Notes: generated by a model from the letters alone, not told the origin. Numbered from the stretch's first letter, positions 38,215-47,617 are shown. The stretch: 64,000 bases of DNA from Ruminococcus sp. Marseille-P6503 (GCF_900604945.1 NZ_UWPB01000001.1:62001-126000); one strand, 5' to 3'. Numbers and translations: made by a program.

Positions 38215-39408
38215 TTGGATAAAAGATTTGTTTATGCTGACAACGCGGCGACAACCAAGGTTTCAAAAAGGGCGCTTGACGCGGCAATGCCGTATATTAC
38301 CGAGGAATACGGCAACGCTTCCAGCATATACGAAATGGGAATGAACGCGGCAAAGGCGGTTCTCAGGGCAAGGGAGCAGACTGCGAGGGCTTTGGGCGCC
38401 GACGCCGACGAGATATACTTTACCGCAGGCGGCTCCGAATCTGACAACTGGGCGATAAGAGGCTGCGCTGAAAAGGGTGAGGAAAAGGGCAGAAAGCATA
38501 TAGTAACGACCGCGATAGAGCACCACGCCGTGCTTCATACCTGCCGCTATCTTGAAAAGCGCGGTTTTGAGGTAACGTATATCCCGGTTGACGAAAACGG
38601 ACTTATTACGGCCGAGCAGGTGGAAAAAGCGATTCGCGCGGATACCTGCCTTGTTACGGTTATGTTTGCTAATAATGAAATCGGAACGATCATGCCGATA
38701 GCTCAGATAGGTGAGGTCTGCCGCAAAAAGGGCGTTATCTTTCATACCGACGCGGTTCAGGCTGTAGGAAATACGGAAATAGACGTCAAGAAAATGAATA
38801 TTGATCTGCTTTCACTTTCGGGGCACAAGATACACGCTTTAAAGGGAGCGGGGGCTCTTTATATAAGAAGGGGGCTCAATATACCCAATCTGATTTACGG
38901 AGGAGCGCAGGAAAGAAACAAACGGGCGGGAACAGAAAACGTTCCGGCAATAGTTTCACTAGGTACGGCTGTAACGGACGCCTGTTCGGATATTCCCGCA
39001 AAGGCTGAGAGGCTTGTGAAAATGAGGGACAGGCTGATTGACGGAATACTGAAGCTTCCGCAGACAAGGCTTAACGGCGATCGTATCAGGAGGCTTCCGG
39101 GAAATGTTAATGTTTCTTTCCGGGGAATCGAGGGAGAGAGCCTGCTGCTTATGCTTGATATGTACGGGATAGCGGCTTCGTCAGGCTCAGCCTGTACAAG
39201 CGGTTCTCTTGATCCTTCTCATGTGCTGCTTGCTATAGGGCTTCCTCACGAAACCGCTCACGGCTCTCTCAGGCTGACTATAAACGAAGAAACCTCCGAG
39301 GAGGATATAGATTATATTCTTGAAACGGTGCCGGCGGCGGTAAAACGGCTCAGGGATATGTCGCCGCTCTGGGAGAGAATATGCAAGACTGAAAATATTG
39401 AAGTATAG
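38215..39408 (+). CDS. Cysteine desulfurase (IscS/NifS-like)
   Basis: PLP enzyme that takes sulfur from cysteine and hands it on as a persulfide. It is 397 residues from the TTG at 38215, preceded by AGAAGGGA at nine bases; the protein then begins [17 protein letters not shown], the family N-terminus. The PLP lysine is in [14 protein letters not shown] and the persulfide-forming Cys is in [10 protein letters not shown] (group I loop). A TTG at 38173 would add 14 residues. It is directly followed by an IscU-type scaffold and MnmA, so it likely supplies sulfur both for Fe-S clusters and for tRNA 2-thiouridine. Confidence 0.93.
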   Translation: MDKRFVYADNAATTKVSKRALDAAMPYITEEYGNASSIYEMGMNAAKAVLRAREQTARALGADADEIYFTAGGSESDNWAIRGCAEKGEEKGRKHIVTTAIEHHAVLHTCRYLEKRGFEVTYIPVDENGLITAEQVEKAIRADTCLVTVMFANNEIGTIMPIAQIGEVCRKKGVIFHTDAVQAVGNTEIDVKKMNIDLLSLSGHKIHALKGAGALYIRRGLNIPNLIYGGAQERNKRAGTENVPAIVSLGTAVTDACSDIPAKAERLVKMRDRLIDGILKLPQTRLNGDRIRRLPGNVNVSFRGIEGESLLLMLDMYGIAASSGSACTSGSLDPSHVLLAIGLPHETAHGSLRLTINEETSEEDIDYILETVPAAVKRLRDMSPLWERICKTENIEV

Positions 39409-39424
39409 AGAAAGGCTGATAAAA

Positions 39425-39856
39425 ATGATATACAGTGAAAAGGTAATGGATCACTTCGCTAATCCGAGAAACGTGGGCGAAATTGAAAACGCCGATGGAA
39501 TCGGAGAGGTTGGAAACGCAAAGTGCGGGGATATAATGAAGATGTATATTAAGGTGGACGGAAACGTTATTTCAGACGTTAAGTTCAAGACCTTCGGCTG
39601 CGGCGCCGCGGTAGCGACATCTTCCGCCGCGACGGAAATGATAAAAGGAAAAAGCCTTGAGGAAGCTCTTAAGCTTACAAACAAGGCTGTAGTTCAGGAG
39701 CTCGGCGGACTTCCGCCCGCAAAGCTGCACTGTTCAGTCCTTGCTGAGCAGGCGATGAAGGCGGCTATTGCCGATTACTGTAAAAAGAACGGCATTGCTT
39801 TGGAGCCGACAGCCGGCTGCGAGAGCTGCGGCGAATGTCATGATTGTCAAGGCTGA
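39425..39856 (+). CDS. IscU/NifU-type Fe-S cluster scaffold
   Basis: 143-residue scaffold on which Fe-S clusters are built with sulfur from the adjacent desulfurase. Three conserved Cys are visible in GNAKCGD, FGCGAAVA and KLHCSVLAEQA. The C-terminus carries an extra CESCGECHDC cluster, typical of Clostridia scaffolds rather than proteobacterial IscU. ATG at 39425 follows AGAAAGG; the ORF can be extended nine codons upstream to a TTG, overlapping the desulfurase, but with a worse context. It is in an operon between the desulfurase and mnmA. Confidence 0.93.
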   Translation: MIYSEKVMDHFANPRNVGEIENADGIGEVGNAKCGDIMKMYIKVDGNVISDVKFKTFGCGAAVATSSAATEMIKGKSLEEALKLTNKAVVQELGGLPPAKLHCSVLAEQAMKAAIADYCKKNGIALEPTAGCESCGECHDCQG

Positions 39857-39870
39857 AAGGAGAGTTGATC

Positions 39871-40923
39871 GTGACCGGCAACGGAAACAAAAGAGCGCTT
39901 GCCGCAATGAGCGGAGGCGTGGACAGCTCGGCGGCAGTAAGGCTGCTTTTGGATCAAGGCTATAGCTGCGGCGGAGCTGTAATGAAGCTTGCTTCAGATG
40001 AAGAAAACGACGCCGTAAGGGACGCGGGGCTTGCGGCTGACAGGCTTGGAATAGATTTCTATGTATTTGATTTTTCCGCCGAGTTCAAGGAAAAGGTAAT
40101 GGACAGCTTTGTGAATACCTATCTCAGCGGAGGAACGCCCAATCCCTGCGTGGAGTGCAACAGGTATCTTAAATTCGGCGCGTTTCTTGACAAAGCCAGG
40201 GAGCTGGGCTACGAATACATAGCTACCGGTCACTATGTCAGAAAGGAATACTGCGGCGAAAGCGGAAGATGGCTTCTGAAAAGAGCGGCGGACAGGGCAA
40301 AGGATCAGAGCTACGTTCTTTATTCGCTTACTCAGGATCAGCTTGCCCATACGATTTTTCCCGCGGGAGAAAAGAGCAAGGCTGAGATAAGGGACATAGT
40401 CGCCGCCGGAGGTCTTGCTGATCCGTCCAAGCCGGAAAGTCAGGATATCTGCTTTATTCCGGACGGCAGGTATGCGGATTTTATAATCCGACGTTCGGGA
40501 GAACAGAAAAAAGGCGAGATACGCATGAGCGACGGAACATACTTAGGAGAGCATAAGGGTCTGATAAATTATACGGTAGGACAGCGCAAGGGGATAGGAG
40601 TTTCCTACAGCGAGCCGCTTTTCGTAATAGATAAGAACATATCGGAAAACATTTTGATCCTGGGTACAAAGGACGAGCTTGTGTGTAATTCGCTTATAGC
40701 CGGAGATGTAAATTATATTCCGTTCGATAAGCCGGATAAGCCCTTTGAATGTACCGCCCAGACTAGGTATCATCAGAGGGAGGCGGAATGTACGGTGTAT
40801 CCCCTTGAAAATAATTGCGCAAGGGTTGAGTTTCATTCTCCGCATACCGCGGTCTCAAAGGGTCAGGCGGTGGTTTTCTACGACGGGGATTATGTCGTAG
40901 GCGGAGGAACAATTCTTGGCTGA
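39871..40923 (+). CDS. mnmA: tRNA-specific 2-thiouridylase MnmA
   Basis: Installs sulfur at C2 of U34 in tRNA-Lys, -Glu and -Gln, using ATP and sulfur passed from the desulfurase. It is 350 residues. The PP-loop SGGVDSS is near the N-terminus; the two catalytic cysteines are in TPNPCVECN and SQDICFIPD; the tRNA-binding region includes GTGHYVRK-type sequence (reads ATGHYVRK) and GQRKGIGVS. The GTG at 39871 was chosen: AAAGGAGAG lies seven bases upstream. It is the last gene of the desulfurase-scaffold-MnmA operon and ends before a strong terminator. Confidence 0.94.
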   Translation: MTGNGNKRALAAMSGGVDSSAAVRLLLDQGYSCGGAVMKLASDEENDAVRDAGLAADRLGIDFYVFDFSAEFKEKVMDSFVNTYLSGGTPNPCVECNRYLKFGAFLDKARELGYEYIATGHYVRKEYCGESGRWLLKRAADRAKDQSYVLYSLTQDQLAHTIFPAGEKSKAEIRDIVAAGGLADPSKPESQDICFIPDGRYADFIIRRSGEQKKGEIRMSDGTYLGEHKGLINYTVGQRKGIGVSYSEPLFVIDKNISENILILGTKDELVCNSLIAGDVNYIPFDKPDKPFECTAQTRYHQREAECTVYPLENNCARVEFHSPHTAVSKGQAVVFYDGDYVVGGGTILG

Positions 40924-40961
40924 AGCCGTCTTTAACGCTGTGCTTTCAGATACAGAAAATA

Positions 40962-41003
40962 AAAGCCGTTCAGCGGATATTTACGCTCCGCTGAACGGCT
41001 TTA
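40962..41003 (+). terminator. Terminator after mnmA
   Basis: A perfect 16-base stem: AAAGCCGTTCAGCGGA (40962-40977) with TCCGCTGAACGGCTTT (40987-41002). It can serve both mnmA and the convergent flavin reductase gene. Confidence 0.9.
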
Positions 41004-41063
41004 TATTTGAATGAACGGTATTTTAGAAAATTGGATTCAAGCGTTTTTATCTCCGCGGCAGCC

Positions 41064-41612
41064 TTAATGCTTCTTACGGTATACAGCCAGGATTTCAGCT
41101 ACATATACGGTGTGATAATCCTTGTTCGGATACCACTGCCCGTCGCAGGAAACGTCGGTAAAGCATTCGGGCTTCATGTCCTGAGCGTAAAGCTTTCTGC
41201 AAACAATAACCGTTTCAGCCTGCTCAAAGGCGGTCGTATTTTCGGCGAACAGCGGAACAAGACCGGTTTCGGCGGCTTTATCCCTGTCGCGGCCGCTGTA
41301 TTTTCCGCAGAACGCGAGAGCGGAGCGGTATTCCTCCGGGAAAAAGCTGAGAGTGAAATATTCCGCCTTGTCCACAAACTCCTTAGTGTACCGCTGAGGT
41401 CTTATCGCGGCAACGGCGACGTTTTTGCCCCACATAACTCCCATAAAGCCCCATGAGGCGGTCATTGTGTTCCAGCCGCTCTCGTTTCCGGCGGTAACAA
41501 GCATCCAGTCCTTGCCTATCATTTTAAAGGGATTGATATTGCCGTCCCTGTCAAGTTCGTCCGGCGCTGTTTTAGTAAATCCAAGTTGGTCAAATGTTTT
41601 TGCGTTGCTCAT
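41064..41612 (-). CDS. Flavin reductase family protein (DIM6/NTAB type)
   Basis: 182-residue protein with the FMN-binding split-barrel fold. Features include DWMLVTAGNESGWNTMTASWG, where the FMN phosphate loop sits, and VAAIRPQRYTKEFVDKAEYFTLSFF, both typical of the family. Such proteins bind FMN and reduce flavin, or act on unknown small molecules. ATG at 41612 follows AAAGGATG. It is monocistronic with its own promoter, and convergent with the mnmA operon. Substrate unknown. Confidence 0.88.
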   Translation of the reverse strand: MSNAKTFDQLGFTKTAPDELDRDGNINPFKMIGKDWMLVTAGNESGWNTMTASWGFMGVMWGKNVAVAAIRPQRYTKEFVDKAEYFTLSFFPEEYRSALAFCGKYSGRDRDKAAETGLVPLFAENTTAFEQAETVIVCRKLYAQDMKPECFTDVSCDGQWYPNKDYHTVYVAEILAVYRKKH

Positions 41613-41684
41613 CGTATGCGCATCCTTTCGTTGACTTTATAAAAGTGATAAAAGTTCTCCGCTGAAAAACGGATAGCTGTAATT

Positions 41685-41713
41685 ATTATATCATGCAGGG
41701 TGAAAAATTGCAA
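41685..41713 (-). promoter_or_regulatory. Promoter of the flavin reductase gene
   Basis: Minus strand TTGCAA, 17 bases, TATAAT. Confidence 0.7.
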
Positions 41714-41759
41714 TGCCTCGCGTCAGGCTTGCTGATTTCCGAAAAAACGCAATTTGCAC

Positions 41760-41788
41760 TTGATTTTAATATGCGCGTATGATATAAT
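41760..41788 (+). promoter_or_regulatory. Distal promoter toward argG
   Basis: TTGATT, 17 bases, TATAAT. It would make a leader of about 310 bases. Within it, bases 41810-41840 can fold as a hairpin (AGCGGCTT with AAGCTGCC). No open reading frame of note lies in 41789-42104. Confidence 0.55.
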
Positions 41789-41923
41789 TTATTTAAGCGT
41801 TTGTGATAAGCGGCTTGGTTAAGCTGCCGTTGAAAGTCTTGCTTGTAAAGATTATATGCGTACGGAAGCTGCTTTATTCTGACGCCGGCGGTTTATGCGC
41901 AGGAAATGTATAATAACAGTCCT

Positions 41924-41941
41924 AATGCATAAATTTTCGTA
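41924..41941 (+). promoter_or_regulatory. Candidate ArgR box 1
   Basis: AATGCATAAATTTTCGTA matches about 15 of 18 positions of the ArgR/AhrC consensus TNTGNATWWWWATNCANA. It is upstream of a second box and the proximal argG promoter. Confidence 0.45.
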
Positions 41942-41975
41942 TAAAATATATTTTTATACACTAAATAGCTTGAAT

Positions 41976-41993
41976 TATGTATAAAAATAAAAC
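41976..41993 (+). promoter_or_regulatory. Candidate ArgR box 2
   Basis: TATGTATAAAAATAAAAC matches about 16 of 18 positions of the ArgR consensus. It lies 17 bases before the -35 of the proximal argG promoter. A further half-site, TGTGTATAA, follows at about 41997. The spacing of the boxes fits cooperative hexamer binding. The argR gene is not in the window. Confidence 0.5.
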
Positions 41994-42009
41994 TTTTGTG
42001 TATAACCAC

Positions 42010-42037
42010 TTGACATTACAAAGCAATGGTGTATAAT
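42010..42037 (+). promoter_or_regulatory. Proximal promoter of the arginine cluster
   Basis: TTGACA, 16 bases, TATAAT. Transcription would start about 60 bases before the argG ATG. Confidence 0.75.
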
Positions 42038-42104
42038 GGTGAATGTAATGCGGATTATTACATGAACTATTACCATAAATATAATTGTAACGGAGGAATT
42101 TATA

Positions 42105-43328
42105 ATGGCAAAGGAAATCAAAAAGGTCGTTCTGGCTTATTCCGGCGGTCTTGACACTTCAATCATTATTCCGTGGCTGAAGGAAAATTATAATAACTGC
42201 GAGGTTATCGCTGTTTCCGGAGATGTCGGACAGGGAACGGAGCTTGACGGCCTTGAGGAAAAGGCTATCAAGACCGGAGCTTCAAAGCTTTATGTCGAGG
42301 ACCTGAAGAAAGAGTTTATTCAGGATTACGTATTCCCGACGGTGCAGGCGGGAGCCGTTTATGAAAACAGATATCTGCTGGGCACCTCCTTTGCGCGTCC
42401 GATCATCGCTAAGAGAATCGCGGAGATCGCCATCAAGGAGGGAGCGGACGCGATTTGTCACGGCTGCACAGGAAAAGGAAACGATCAGGTAAGATTTGAG
42501 CTTGCGATCAAGGCTTTCGCTCCGGATATGGAGATAATCGCCCCATGGAGGATCTGGGATCTCAAGTCCAGAGAGCAGGAGATCGAATATGCGGAGGCGC
42601 ATAACATTCCTCTTAAAATAAACAGGGAAACCAACTACTCCAAGGATAAAAACCTGTGGCATCTTTCACACGAGGGCCTTGACCTTGAGGATCCCGCGAA
42701 CGAGCCGCAGTATGAAAAGCCCGGCTTCCTTGAAATGGGAGTATCTCCTATTGACGCTCCCGACAAGCCTACATATGTAACGATTCATTTTGAAAAGGGT
42801 GTTCCTACCGCTGTTGACGGCGTCGAAATGAACGGCGTTCAGCTGGTTGCAAAGCTTAACGAGCTTGGAGGAGCAAACGGAATCGGACTTGCCGATCTGG
42901 TTGAGAACCGTCTTGTGGGAATGAAGTCCAGAGGCGTTTATGAAACTCCGGGCGGAGCGATCCTTTACCATGCTCACGAGGTGCTGGAAACAATCACTCT
43001 TGACAAGGAAACCTCCAGAGTTAAGCAGTATCTGGGAATTAAATTTGCGGATATAGTATACAACGGTCAGTGGTATACTCCCCTGAGAGAGGCTATGAGC
43101 GCGTTTGTTACCGAAACTCAGAAAACTGTTACGGGCGACGTAAGGCTCAAGCTTTACAAGGGCAACATTATCAACGCCGGCGTAACTTCTCCGTATACTC
43201 TTTACGACGAAGAGGTAGCGACCTTTGATGAGGACAACGTATACAATCAGGCTGATTCCGCAGGCTTTATTAATCTGTTCGGTCTGCCTATCAAGGTTAA
43301 GGCAAAGCTCGATCAGAAAAGACGCTGA
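42105..43328 (+). CDS. argG: Argininosuccinate synthase
   Basis: Joins citrulline and aspartate using ATP, the penultimate step of arginine synthesis. It is 407 residues, full length. The ATP PP-loop is AYSGGLDTS (11-19), followed by the family blocks [28 protein letters not shown] (citrulline/aspartate site) and [16 protein letters not shown] follows CGGAGGA at about eight bases. It is the first gene of the arginine cluster, behind two promoters and two ArgR-like boxes. A CTATGG/CCATAG hairpin (43354-43383) follows the stop without a T run, so read-through into the next genes is possible. Confidence 0.97.
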   Translation: MAKEIKKVVLAYSGGLDTSIIIPWLKENYNNCEVIAVSGDVGQGTELDGLEEKAIKTGASKLYVEDLKKEFIQDYVFPTVQAGAVYENRYLLGTSFARPIIAKRIAEIAIKEGADAICHGCTGKGNDQVRFELAIKAFAPDMEIIAPWRIWDLKSREQEIEYAEAHNIPLKINRETNYSKDKNLWHLSHEGLDLEDPANEPQYEKPGFLEMGVSPIDAPDKPTYVTIHFEKGVPTAVDGVEMNGVQLVAKLNELGGANGIGLADLVENRLVGMKSRGVYETPGGAILYHAHEVLETITLDKETSRVKQYLGIKFADIVYNGQWYTPLREAMSAFVTETQKTVTGDVRLKLYKGNIINAGVTSPYTLYDEEVATFDEDNVYNQADSAGFINLFGLPIKVKAKLDQKRR

Positions 43329-43446
43329 TCGGTATCCGGAAATTCCAGGAGCGCTATGGGAAAAAGCGGCGGCACGACCATAGCCGCTTGAATATGCGTT
43401 TTCGGTTATATGCTAATTATCAGTTACGATGAGGGAGGTTTTTGGT

Positions 43447-43881
43447 ATGTCAGACGCAAGCAAGGCATTTGAGCCCGCTTTCGATAAAAAGGTTGAAATA
43501 TCATATGACAGTCTTCCGAATTCTACGTTTGAGGACGTGAATCTCGGCGGAGCTAAGTTCAGCAATGTAAATCTGAAGGAAGCTGTTTTTGACGATGTCA
43601 ACATGGACAGCGCGAAATTCAATAATATAAGTATGACGGAAGGGGATTTTACCGATATGTATATGGTAAATTCCAGATTTCTCGGTGTCAATATGAGCAA
43701 CACCCGTTTTGGTTGCTCGATCATGAACAATGTAGAGTTTAAGAACCCCGATCTGAAAAATTCCCAGTTTATTCACTGCGATCTTTCAAACGTTGAGATA
43801 AACGACTGCAAGATAGACGGTTTGAAAATCAACGGAATTGAGATCTCAAAGCTGCTGGAGCAGCATGAAAAGGGGATTTGA
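43447..43881 (+). CDS. Pentapeptide-repeat-like protein
   Basis: 144-residue protein whose core (about residues 22-125) repeats in units of five with Phe or Leu/Met at the centre and Asn/Asp-Val-Asn around it. Examples are FEDVN, AKFSNVNL, FDDVNM and FNNIS. This is the right-handed quadrilateral beta-helix of pentapeptide repeats, here somewhat loose. No signal peptide. ATG at 43447 follows GAGGGAGG at eight bases. It sits between argG and a small membrane protein. Members of this fold range from gyrase-protecting DNA mimics to scaffolds; nothing here specifies the role. Confidence 0.78.
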   Translation: MSDASKAFEPAFDKKVEISYDSLPNSTFEDVNLGGAKFSNVNLKEAVFDDVNMDSAKFNNISMTEGDFTDMYMVNSRFLGVNMSNTRFGCSIMNNVEFKNPDLKNSQFIHCDLSNVEINDCKIDGLKINGIEISKLLEQHEKGI

Positions 43882-43981
43882 CCCAAAATTTAAGTGCAGG
43901 GCAGAATAATTTGCAATACGGTTATTCTGTCCGTGCGCTTTACCTGTTTCGATATAAACTAATATAAGCGAGGGGTAATTT

Positions 43982-44530
43982 ATGACGAAAAATTCAAAAA
44001 TAGCAATACTGTTCAGAATTGCTGTAATCGCGACGGCGGTTTTCGCGATCGTTGCTTTTGTAGGTCTTATCATGCTTGCCATTGAGGATTCGAACGGCGG
44101 AGACGACGAGGAGTTGTTTGGCGCAGTCAGCGTTTCGGTGAAGTTTTTCAGGTTTATGGCTGTGGGAGCTGTGGTTTCTACCGTACTTAGCTGTATTGCG
44201 CAGCGGTACTGCAAAAAAGTAAGCGTTGTTTTCAGGACGCTGTTCATGGGCGTAAGCACAATACTTATTTTAATATCTATGAAAGTTAATTCGCTGTTGG
44301 CGCTGGGTGTGAAGATCATCGACGAGTACGGCGATTTCAGCGACGCGGCTATCGAAGATTTTGATCTTACCAGAGCCGAGATAAGGGAAATAGAAAATAT
44401 TGCAAGCTCTGAAAGCGACATCATGCTTTACATTGCCGCTATTTTCGCGGCGGCGGTTGTTTTCACGGTTATTGCGCTTACCTCTATTCACTATCTGACT
44501 AAAAAGAAAAATGACGCTCCGGCACAGTAA
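43982..44530 (+). CDS. Small integral membrane protein, unknown family
   Basis: 182 residues with about four hydrophobic segments, near residues 8-32, 55-75, 85-105 and 140-165. Between the third and fourth is an acidic loop (IIDEYGDFSDAAIEDFDL). It ends YLTKKK, so a basic tail follows the last segment. ATG follows GAGGGG. It lies between the pentapeptide-like gene and argH and is followed by a palindromic terminator-like element. No homologous family was recognised; transporter or sensor function cannot be claimed. Confidence 0.8.
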   Translation: MTKNSKIAILFRIAVIATAVFAIVAFVGLIMLAIEDSNGGDDEELFGAVSVSVKFFRFMAVGAVVSTVLSCIAQRYCKKVSVVFRTLFMGVSTILILISMKVNSLLALGVKIIDEYGDFSDAAIEDFDLTRAEIREIENIASSESDIMLYIAAIFAAAVVFTVIALTSIHYLTKKKNDAPAQ

Positions 44531-44559
44531 ACGCTTTAAAAATCGACGCGCGCTTTGAT

Positions 44560-44585
44560 TAAACCACCACTTAAGTGGTGGTTTA
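44560..44585 (+). terminator. Perfect palindrome before argH
   Basis: AAACCACCAC (arms of 10-11 bases) around TTAA, then its complement, flanked by AT. There is only a weak T tract. It may be a terminator or a binding site for a dimeric protein. Confidence 0.6.
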
Positions 44586-44652
44586 ATACTATTGATGAAG
44601 CGGTATCGGCAGGGAGAATAAGGATAATTATAAGCAAAGGCAGGTTGAAAAA

Positions 44653-46038
44653 ATGTCAGTAAAAATGTGGGCAGGAAGATTTACAAAGGAAATAGATGAA
44701 AGGGTAAACGACTTCAATTCGTCCATTTCCTTTGACGCAAGAATGTATAAACAGGATATTGAAGGCTCCATCGCTCATGCCGAAATGCTCGGTGAATGCG
44801 GGATCATAGACAAATCCGAAAGCGAAAAAATCATAGACGGACTGAAAGTGATTCTTGCGGATATACAATCGGGAAAGCTTGAATTTGATCCGACCGCGGA
44901 GGACATTCATATGTTCAACGAGGCGGAGCTGACAGCCAGAATCGGCGACGCGGGAAAAAGACTTCATACCGCCCGTTCAAGAAACGATCAGGTTGCTCTC
45001 GACCTGAGAATGTATTTAAAGGCGGAGATAAAAGAGATCGAAAAGCTTGTCAGGGAGCTGACGGAAACGCTTTGCGGTCTTGCCGAAAAAAATCTCAATA
45101 CCGTAATGCCGGGCTATACTCATCTTCAGAGAGCGCAGCCGATAACCTTTGCACATCATCTTATGGCGTATGCTCAGATGCTGCTCAGGGACCTGGGCAG
45201 GCTGGAGGATACATATAAGAGGACCAATATAATGCCGCTCGGAAGCGGAGCGCTCGCCTCTACTACTTATCCCATTGACAGGCAGAAGGTCTGCGGGCTG
45301 CTGGGCTTTGACGAGATAACTCAGAATTCGCTTGACGGAGTTTCCGACAGGGATTTCTGCATAGAGCTTGCTTCTGCAATCTCGATTCTTATGATGCACC
45401 TTTCGAGATTTTCGGAGGAAATTGTGCTGTGGTGCTCGTGGGAATTCAAGTTTATAGAGCTTGACGACGCGTATGCTACCGGCTCGTCCATTATGCCGCA
45501 GAAGAAAAATCCGGATATTACCGAGCTTATAAGAGGAAAGACAGGCAGAGTATACGGCGATCTTACGACTCTGCTTACGATGATGAAGGGACTTTCCCTT
45601 GCCTATAACAAGGATATGCAGGAGGATAAGGAAGCAATTTTCGACGCGGTTGATACCGTTAAGCTTTGTCTTACCACCTTTATCCCGATGATCGAAACAA
45701 TGAAGGTCATTCCCGAAAATATGAGAAACGCGGCGGCAAGGGGCTTTATTAACGCTACCGACTGCGCCGATTATCTGGTAAAGAAGGGTCTGCCGTTCAG
45801 GGACGCGTATAAGATAACCGGAACGCTGGTGCATACCTGTATTGAAAAGAATCTTACTCTTGAAACTCTGCCGCTTGAGGAATACAAGTCGCTGTGCGAT
45901 ACCTTTGAGGAGGATATTTACGACGCTATCAGCCTTGAGGCCTGCGTAATGCAGAGAAAGGCAGCGGGCGGACCTGCTCCGGAATCCGTTATGGCGCAGA
46001 TCGGATATGTAAGGCGAAAGCTTGATGAAAAAGCTTAA
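44653..46038 (+). CDS. argH: Argininosuccinate lyase
   Basis: Splits argininosuccinate into arginine and fumarate, the last step of the pathway. It is 461 residues, the normal size. The fumarase/aspartase signature GSSIMPQKKNPD is complete, and HTARSRNDQVALDLR and PGYTHLQRAQPITFAHH are conserved active-site blocks. ATG follows AGGCAGG. It overlaps the start of the next gene (46025) by 14 bases, showing co-translation. The gap before it (44531-44652) includes the palindrome but no clear promoter. Confidence 0.97.
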   Translation: MSVKMWAGRFTKEIDERVNDFNSSISFDARMYKQDIEGSIAHAEMLGECGIIDKSESEKIIDGLKVILADIQSGKLEFDPTAEDIHMFNEAELTARIGDAGKRLHTARSRNDQVALDLRMYLKAEIKEIEKLVRELTETLCGLAEKNLNTVMPGYTHLQRAQPITFAHHLMAYAQMLLRDLGRLEDTYKRTNIMPLGSGALASTTYPIDRQKVCGLLGFDEITQNSLDGVSDRDFCIELASAISILMMHLSRFSEEIVLWCSWEFKFIELDDAYATGSSIMPQKKNPDITELIRGKTGRVYGDLTTLLTMMKGLSLAYNKDMQEDKEAIFDAVDTVKLCLTTFIPMIETMKVIPENMRNAAARGFINATDCADYLVKKGLPFRDAYKITGTLVHTCIEKNLTLETLPLEEYKSLCDTFEEDIYDAISLEACVMQRKAAGGPAPESVMAQIGYVRRKLDEKA

Positions 46039-46468
46039 AGACTATAACAGACCCAAAACGGTTGCCGCGGTACATATTGCGGTATGGGCGGCAGCGGCAT
46101 ATGGGATATTCTTTTTTACGACGGAGGTCAGCCGTTCGCTGATACCGTTTATTCTCGGATTTCTTTTTGTCTATCCTCTCGGTACGCTGTATACGGCTTT
46201 CAGATATACAAGACGGTATGGTCTGAAATGGTATTTTATACTTCCGGCGGCGGCAATTGCGGCAGTTATGTATTTTCTGCTTGGCTTTGATATGGTTGAA
46301 CCGAACTATCTGGTTATGACTGCGGTAGCGGTATTTTTCGGGGCGGGAATCGGCAGGCAGTTTTATACGGCGGCTGAAACCACCGCGAAAAAGCTTTCAA
46401 AGGCTCAGCTTTCGGAGAGAGGTTACAGGAGTATTCTTGACGAATCGCAATACAAAAAAAGGAAATGA
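46025..46468 (+). CDS. Small membrane protein overlapping argH
   Basis: 147 residues with four hydrophobic segments in pairs (about 13-30, 40-58, 67-85 and 92-112), then a basic tail ending QYKKRK. The ATG at 46025 lies within argH, so it is likely coupled to it. It is six bases from argC. The family was not recognised. Its position between argH and argC suggests it is transcribed with arginine synthesis; a role in amino acid export or uptake is only a guess. Confidence 0.78.
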   Translation: MKKLKDYNRPKTVAAVHIAVWAAAAYGIFFFTTEVSRSLIPFILGFLFVYPLGTLYTAFRYTRRYGLKWYFILPAAAIAAVMYFLLGFDMVEPNYLVMTAVAVFFGAGIGRQFYTAAETTAKKLSKAQLSERGYRSILDESQYKKRK

Positions 46469-46473
46469 TTTAG

Positions 46474-47418
46474 GTGAAAACAAAGATTTTTATAGACGGC
46501 AGGGAGGGCACTACCGGGCTTCAGATAGTTGAACGGCTTGAAAACCGCGGCGACCTTGAAATACTTGCTATTGACGAGGAAAAGAGAAAGGATGTAAACG
46601 AGCGCGGAAGGCTTATAAATCAGTCGGATATAACCTTTCTCTGTCTGCCGGACGCGGCGGCTGTAGAGGCGGCAAGGCTTGCGGAAAATCCAAACGTAAG
46701 AATAATCGACGCTTCTACCGCTCACAGGACGGATCCCGCATGGGATTACGGTTTTCCGGAGCTTTCCCGCGAACACAGGGAACGCATTGCCCGTTCTAAA
46801 AGGGTGGCGAATCCCGGCTGTTATGCAAGCGGCTTTATAAGCCTTGTTTACCCGCTGGTAAAGGCGGGGGCGCTGCCGGAGGATTATCCGCTTACCGCTC
46901 ATGCGGTTTCCGGCTACAGCGGAGGCGGAAAGAAAATGATAGCCGCAATGGAGGGAGAGGCAAAGACTGCTGAAATGTATTCTCCCCGTCAGTACGCTCT
47001 GGGGCAGACGCATAAGCACCTGCCGGAAATGCAGTCGGTATGCGGACTTAAATACAGACCTATGTTCAATCCGATCGTTGACGATTATTACCAAGGAATG
47101 GTCGTAACCGTTCCTCTGATCTCAAGGGCGCTGAACAAGAATTACACGCCTGCCGACATTCACGGCATCCTGTCCGCTCACTATGAGGGACAGCGCTTTG
47201 TAAGGGTTATGGAGCTTGGCGGAAAGGAAATTCTTCCCGACGGATTTTTAGCCGCGAATACGCTTGCCGGCACCAATGATATGCAGATTTTCGTGTGCGG
47301 AAACGAGGAGCAGATTCTGCTCTGCTCAAGGCTTGACAATCTTGGCAAGGGAGCAAGCGGAGCGGCGGTTCAGAATATGAATATTATGCTGGGAATTGAC
47401 GAAGCCGAGGGGCTTTGA
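46474..47418 (+). CDS. argC: N-acetyl-gamma-glutamyl-phosphate reductase (short type)
   Basis: NADPH reductase making N-acetylglutamate semialdehyde. It is 314 residues, the shorter ArgC class. The nucleotide-binding start is DGREGTTGLQIVERL, the active-site Cys is in NPGCYASGFIS, and VSGYSGGGKKMI is the typical glycine-rich block. GTG at 46474 follows AAAGGA at ten bases. It precedes a stop-interrupted remnant (47427-47617) and the deacetylase gene. It provides step three of ornithine synthesis, with argB before and argD after in the pathway. Confidence 0.94.
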   Translation: MKTKIFIDGREGTTGLQIVERLENRGDLEILAIDEEKRKDVNERGRLINQSDITFLCLPDAAAVEAARLAENPNVRIIDASTAHRTDPAWDYGFPELSREHRERIARSKRVANPGCYASGFISLVYPLVKAGALPEDYPLTAHAVSGYSGGGKKMIAAMEGEAKTAEMYSPRQYALGQTHKHLPEMQSVCGLKYRPMFNPIVDDYYQGMVVTVPLISRALNKNYTPADIHGILSAHYEGQRFVRVMELGGKEILPDGFLAANTLAGTNDMQIFVCGNEEQILLCSRLDNLGKGASGAAVQNMNIMLGIDEAEGL

Positions 47419-47426
47419 TATGTAAT

Positions 47427-47617
47427 TATTGCTTTTTGGGCTGACAGATATAGAAGCAGATAAAATATAAAAGCCTGAAGTAAACGGCGCGGAGGTCGAC
47501 GCTCTGGTCGCTCAGTTTGCTCCTGAAGCCGAAAGGGATATATCAGACGAGGATATTGATAAATTTGGCTATGACGATGAGTCAATGAAAAACATCAGAG
47601 AGGTGTTGGAACGATGA
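47427..47617 (+). pseudogene. Stop-interrupted coding remnant, coupled to the deacetylase gene
   Basis: One frame reads GLTDIEADKI, then TAA at 47468-47470, then continues without a break for 48 codons (KPEVNGAEVDALVAQFAPE, then an acidic helix) to TGA at 47615-47617. That stop overlaps the ATG of the deacetylase gene in an ATGA arrangement. No start codon or ribosome binding site precedes the second half. It looks like a decayed gene whose end still overlaps its neighbour. The family is unknown. Confidence 0.5.

Noticed and set aside
43350-43388. Terminator directly after argG
   Set aside because: The CTATGG/CCATAG hairpin has a long loop and no T run; it is unlikely to stop transcription fully.
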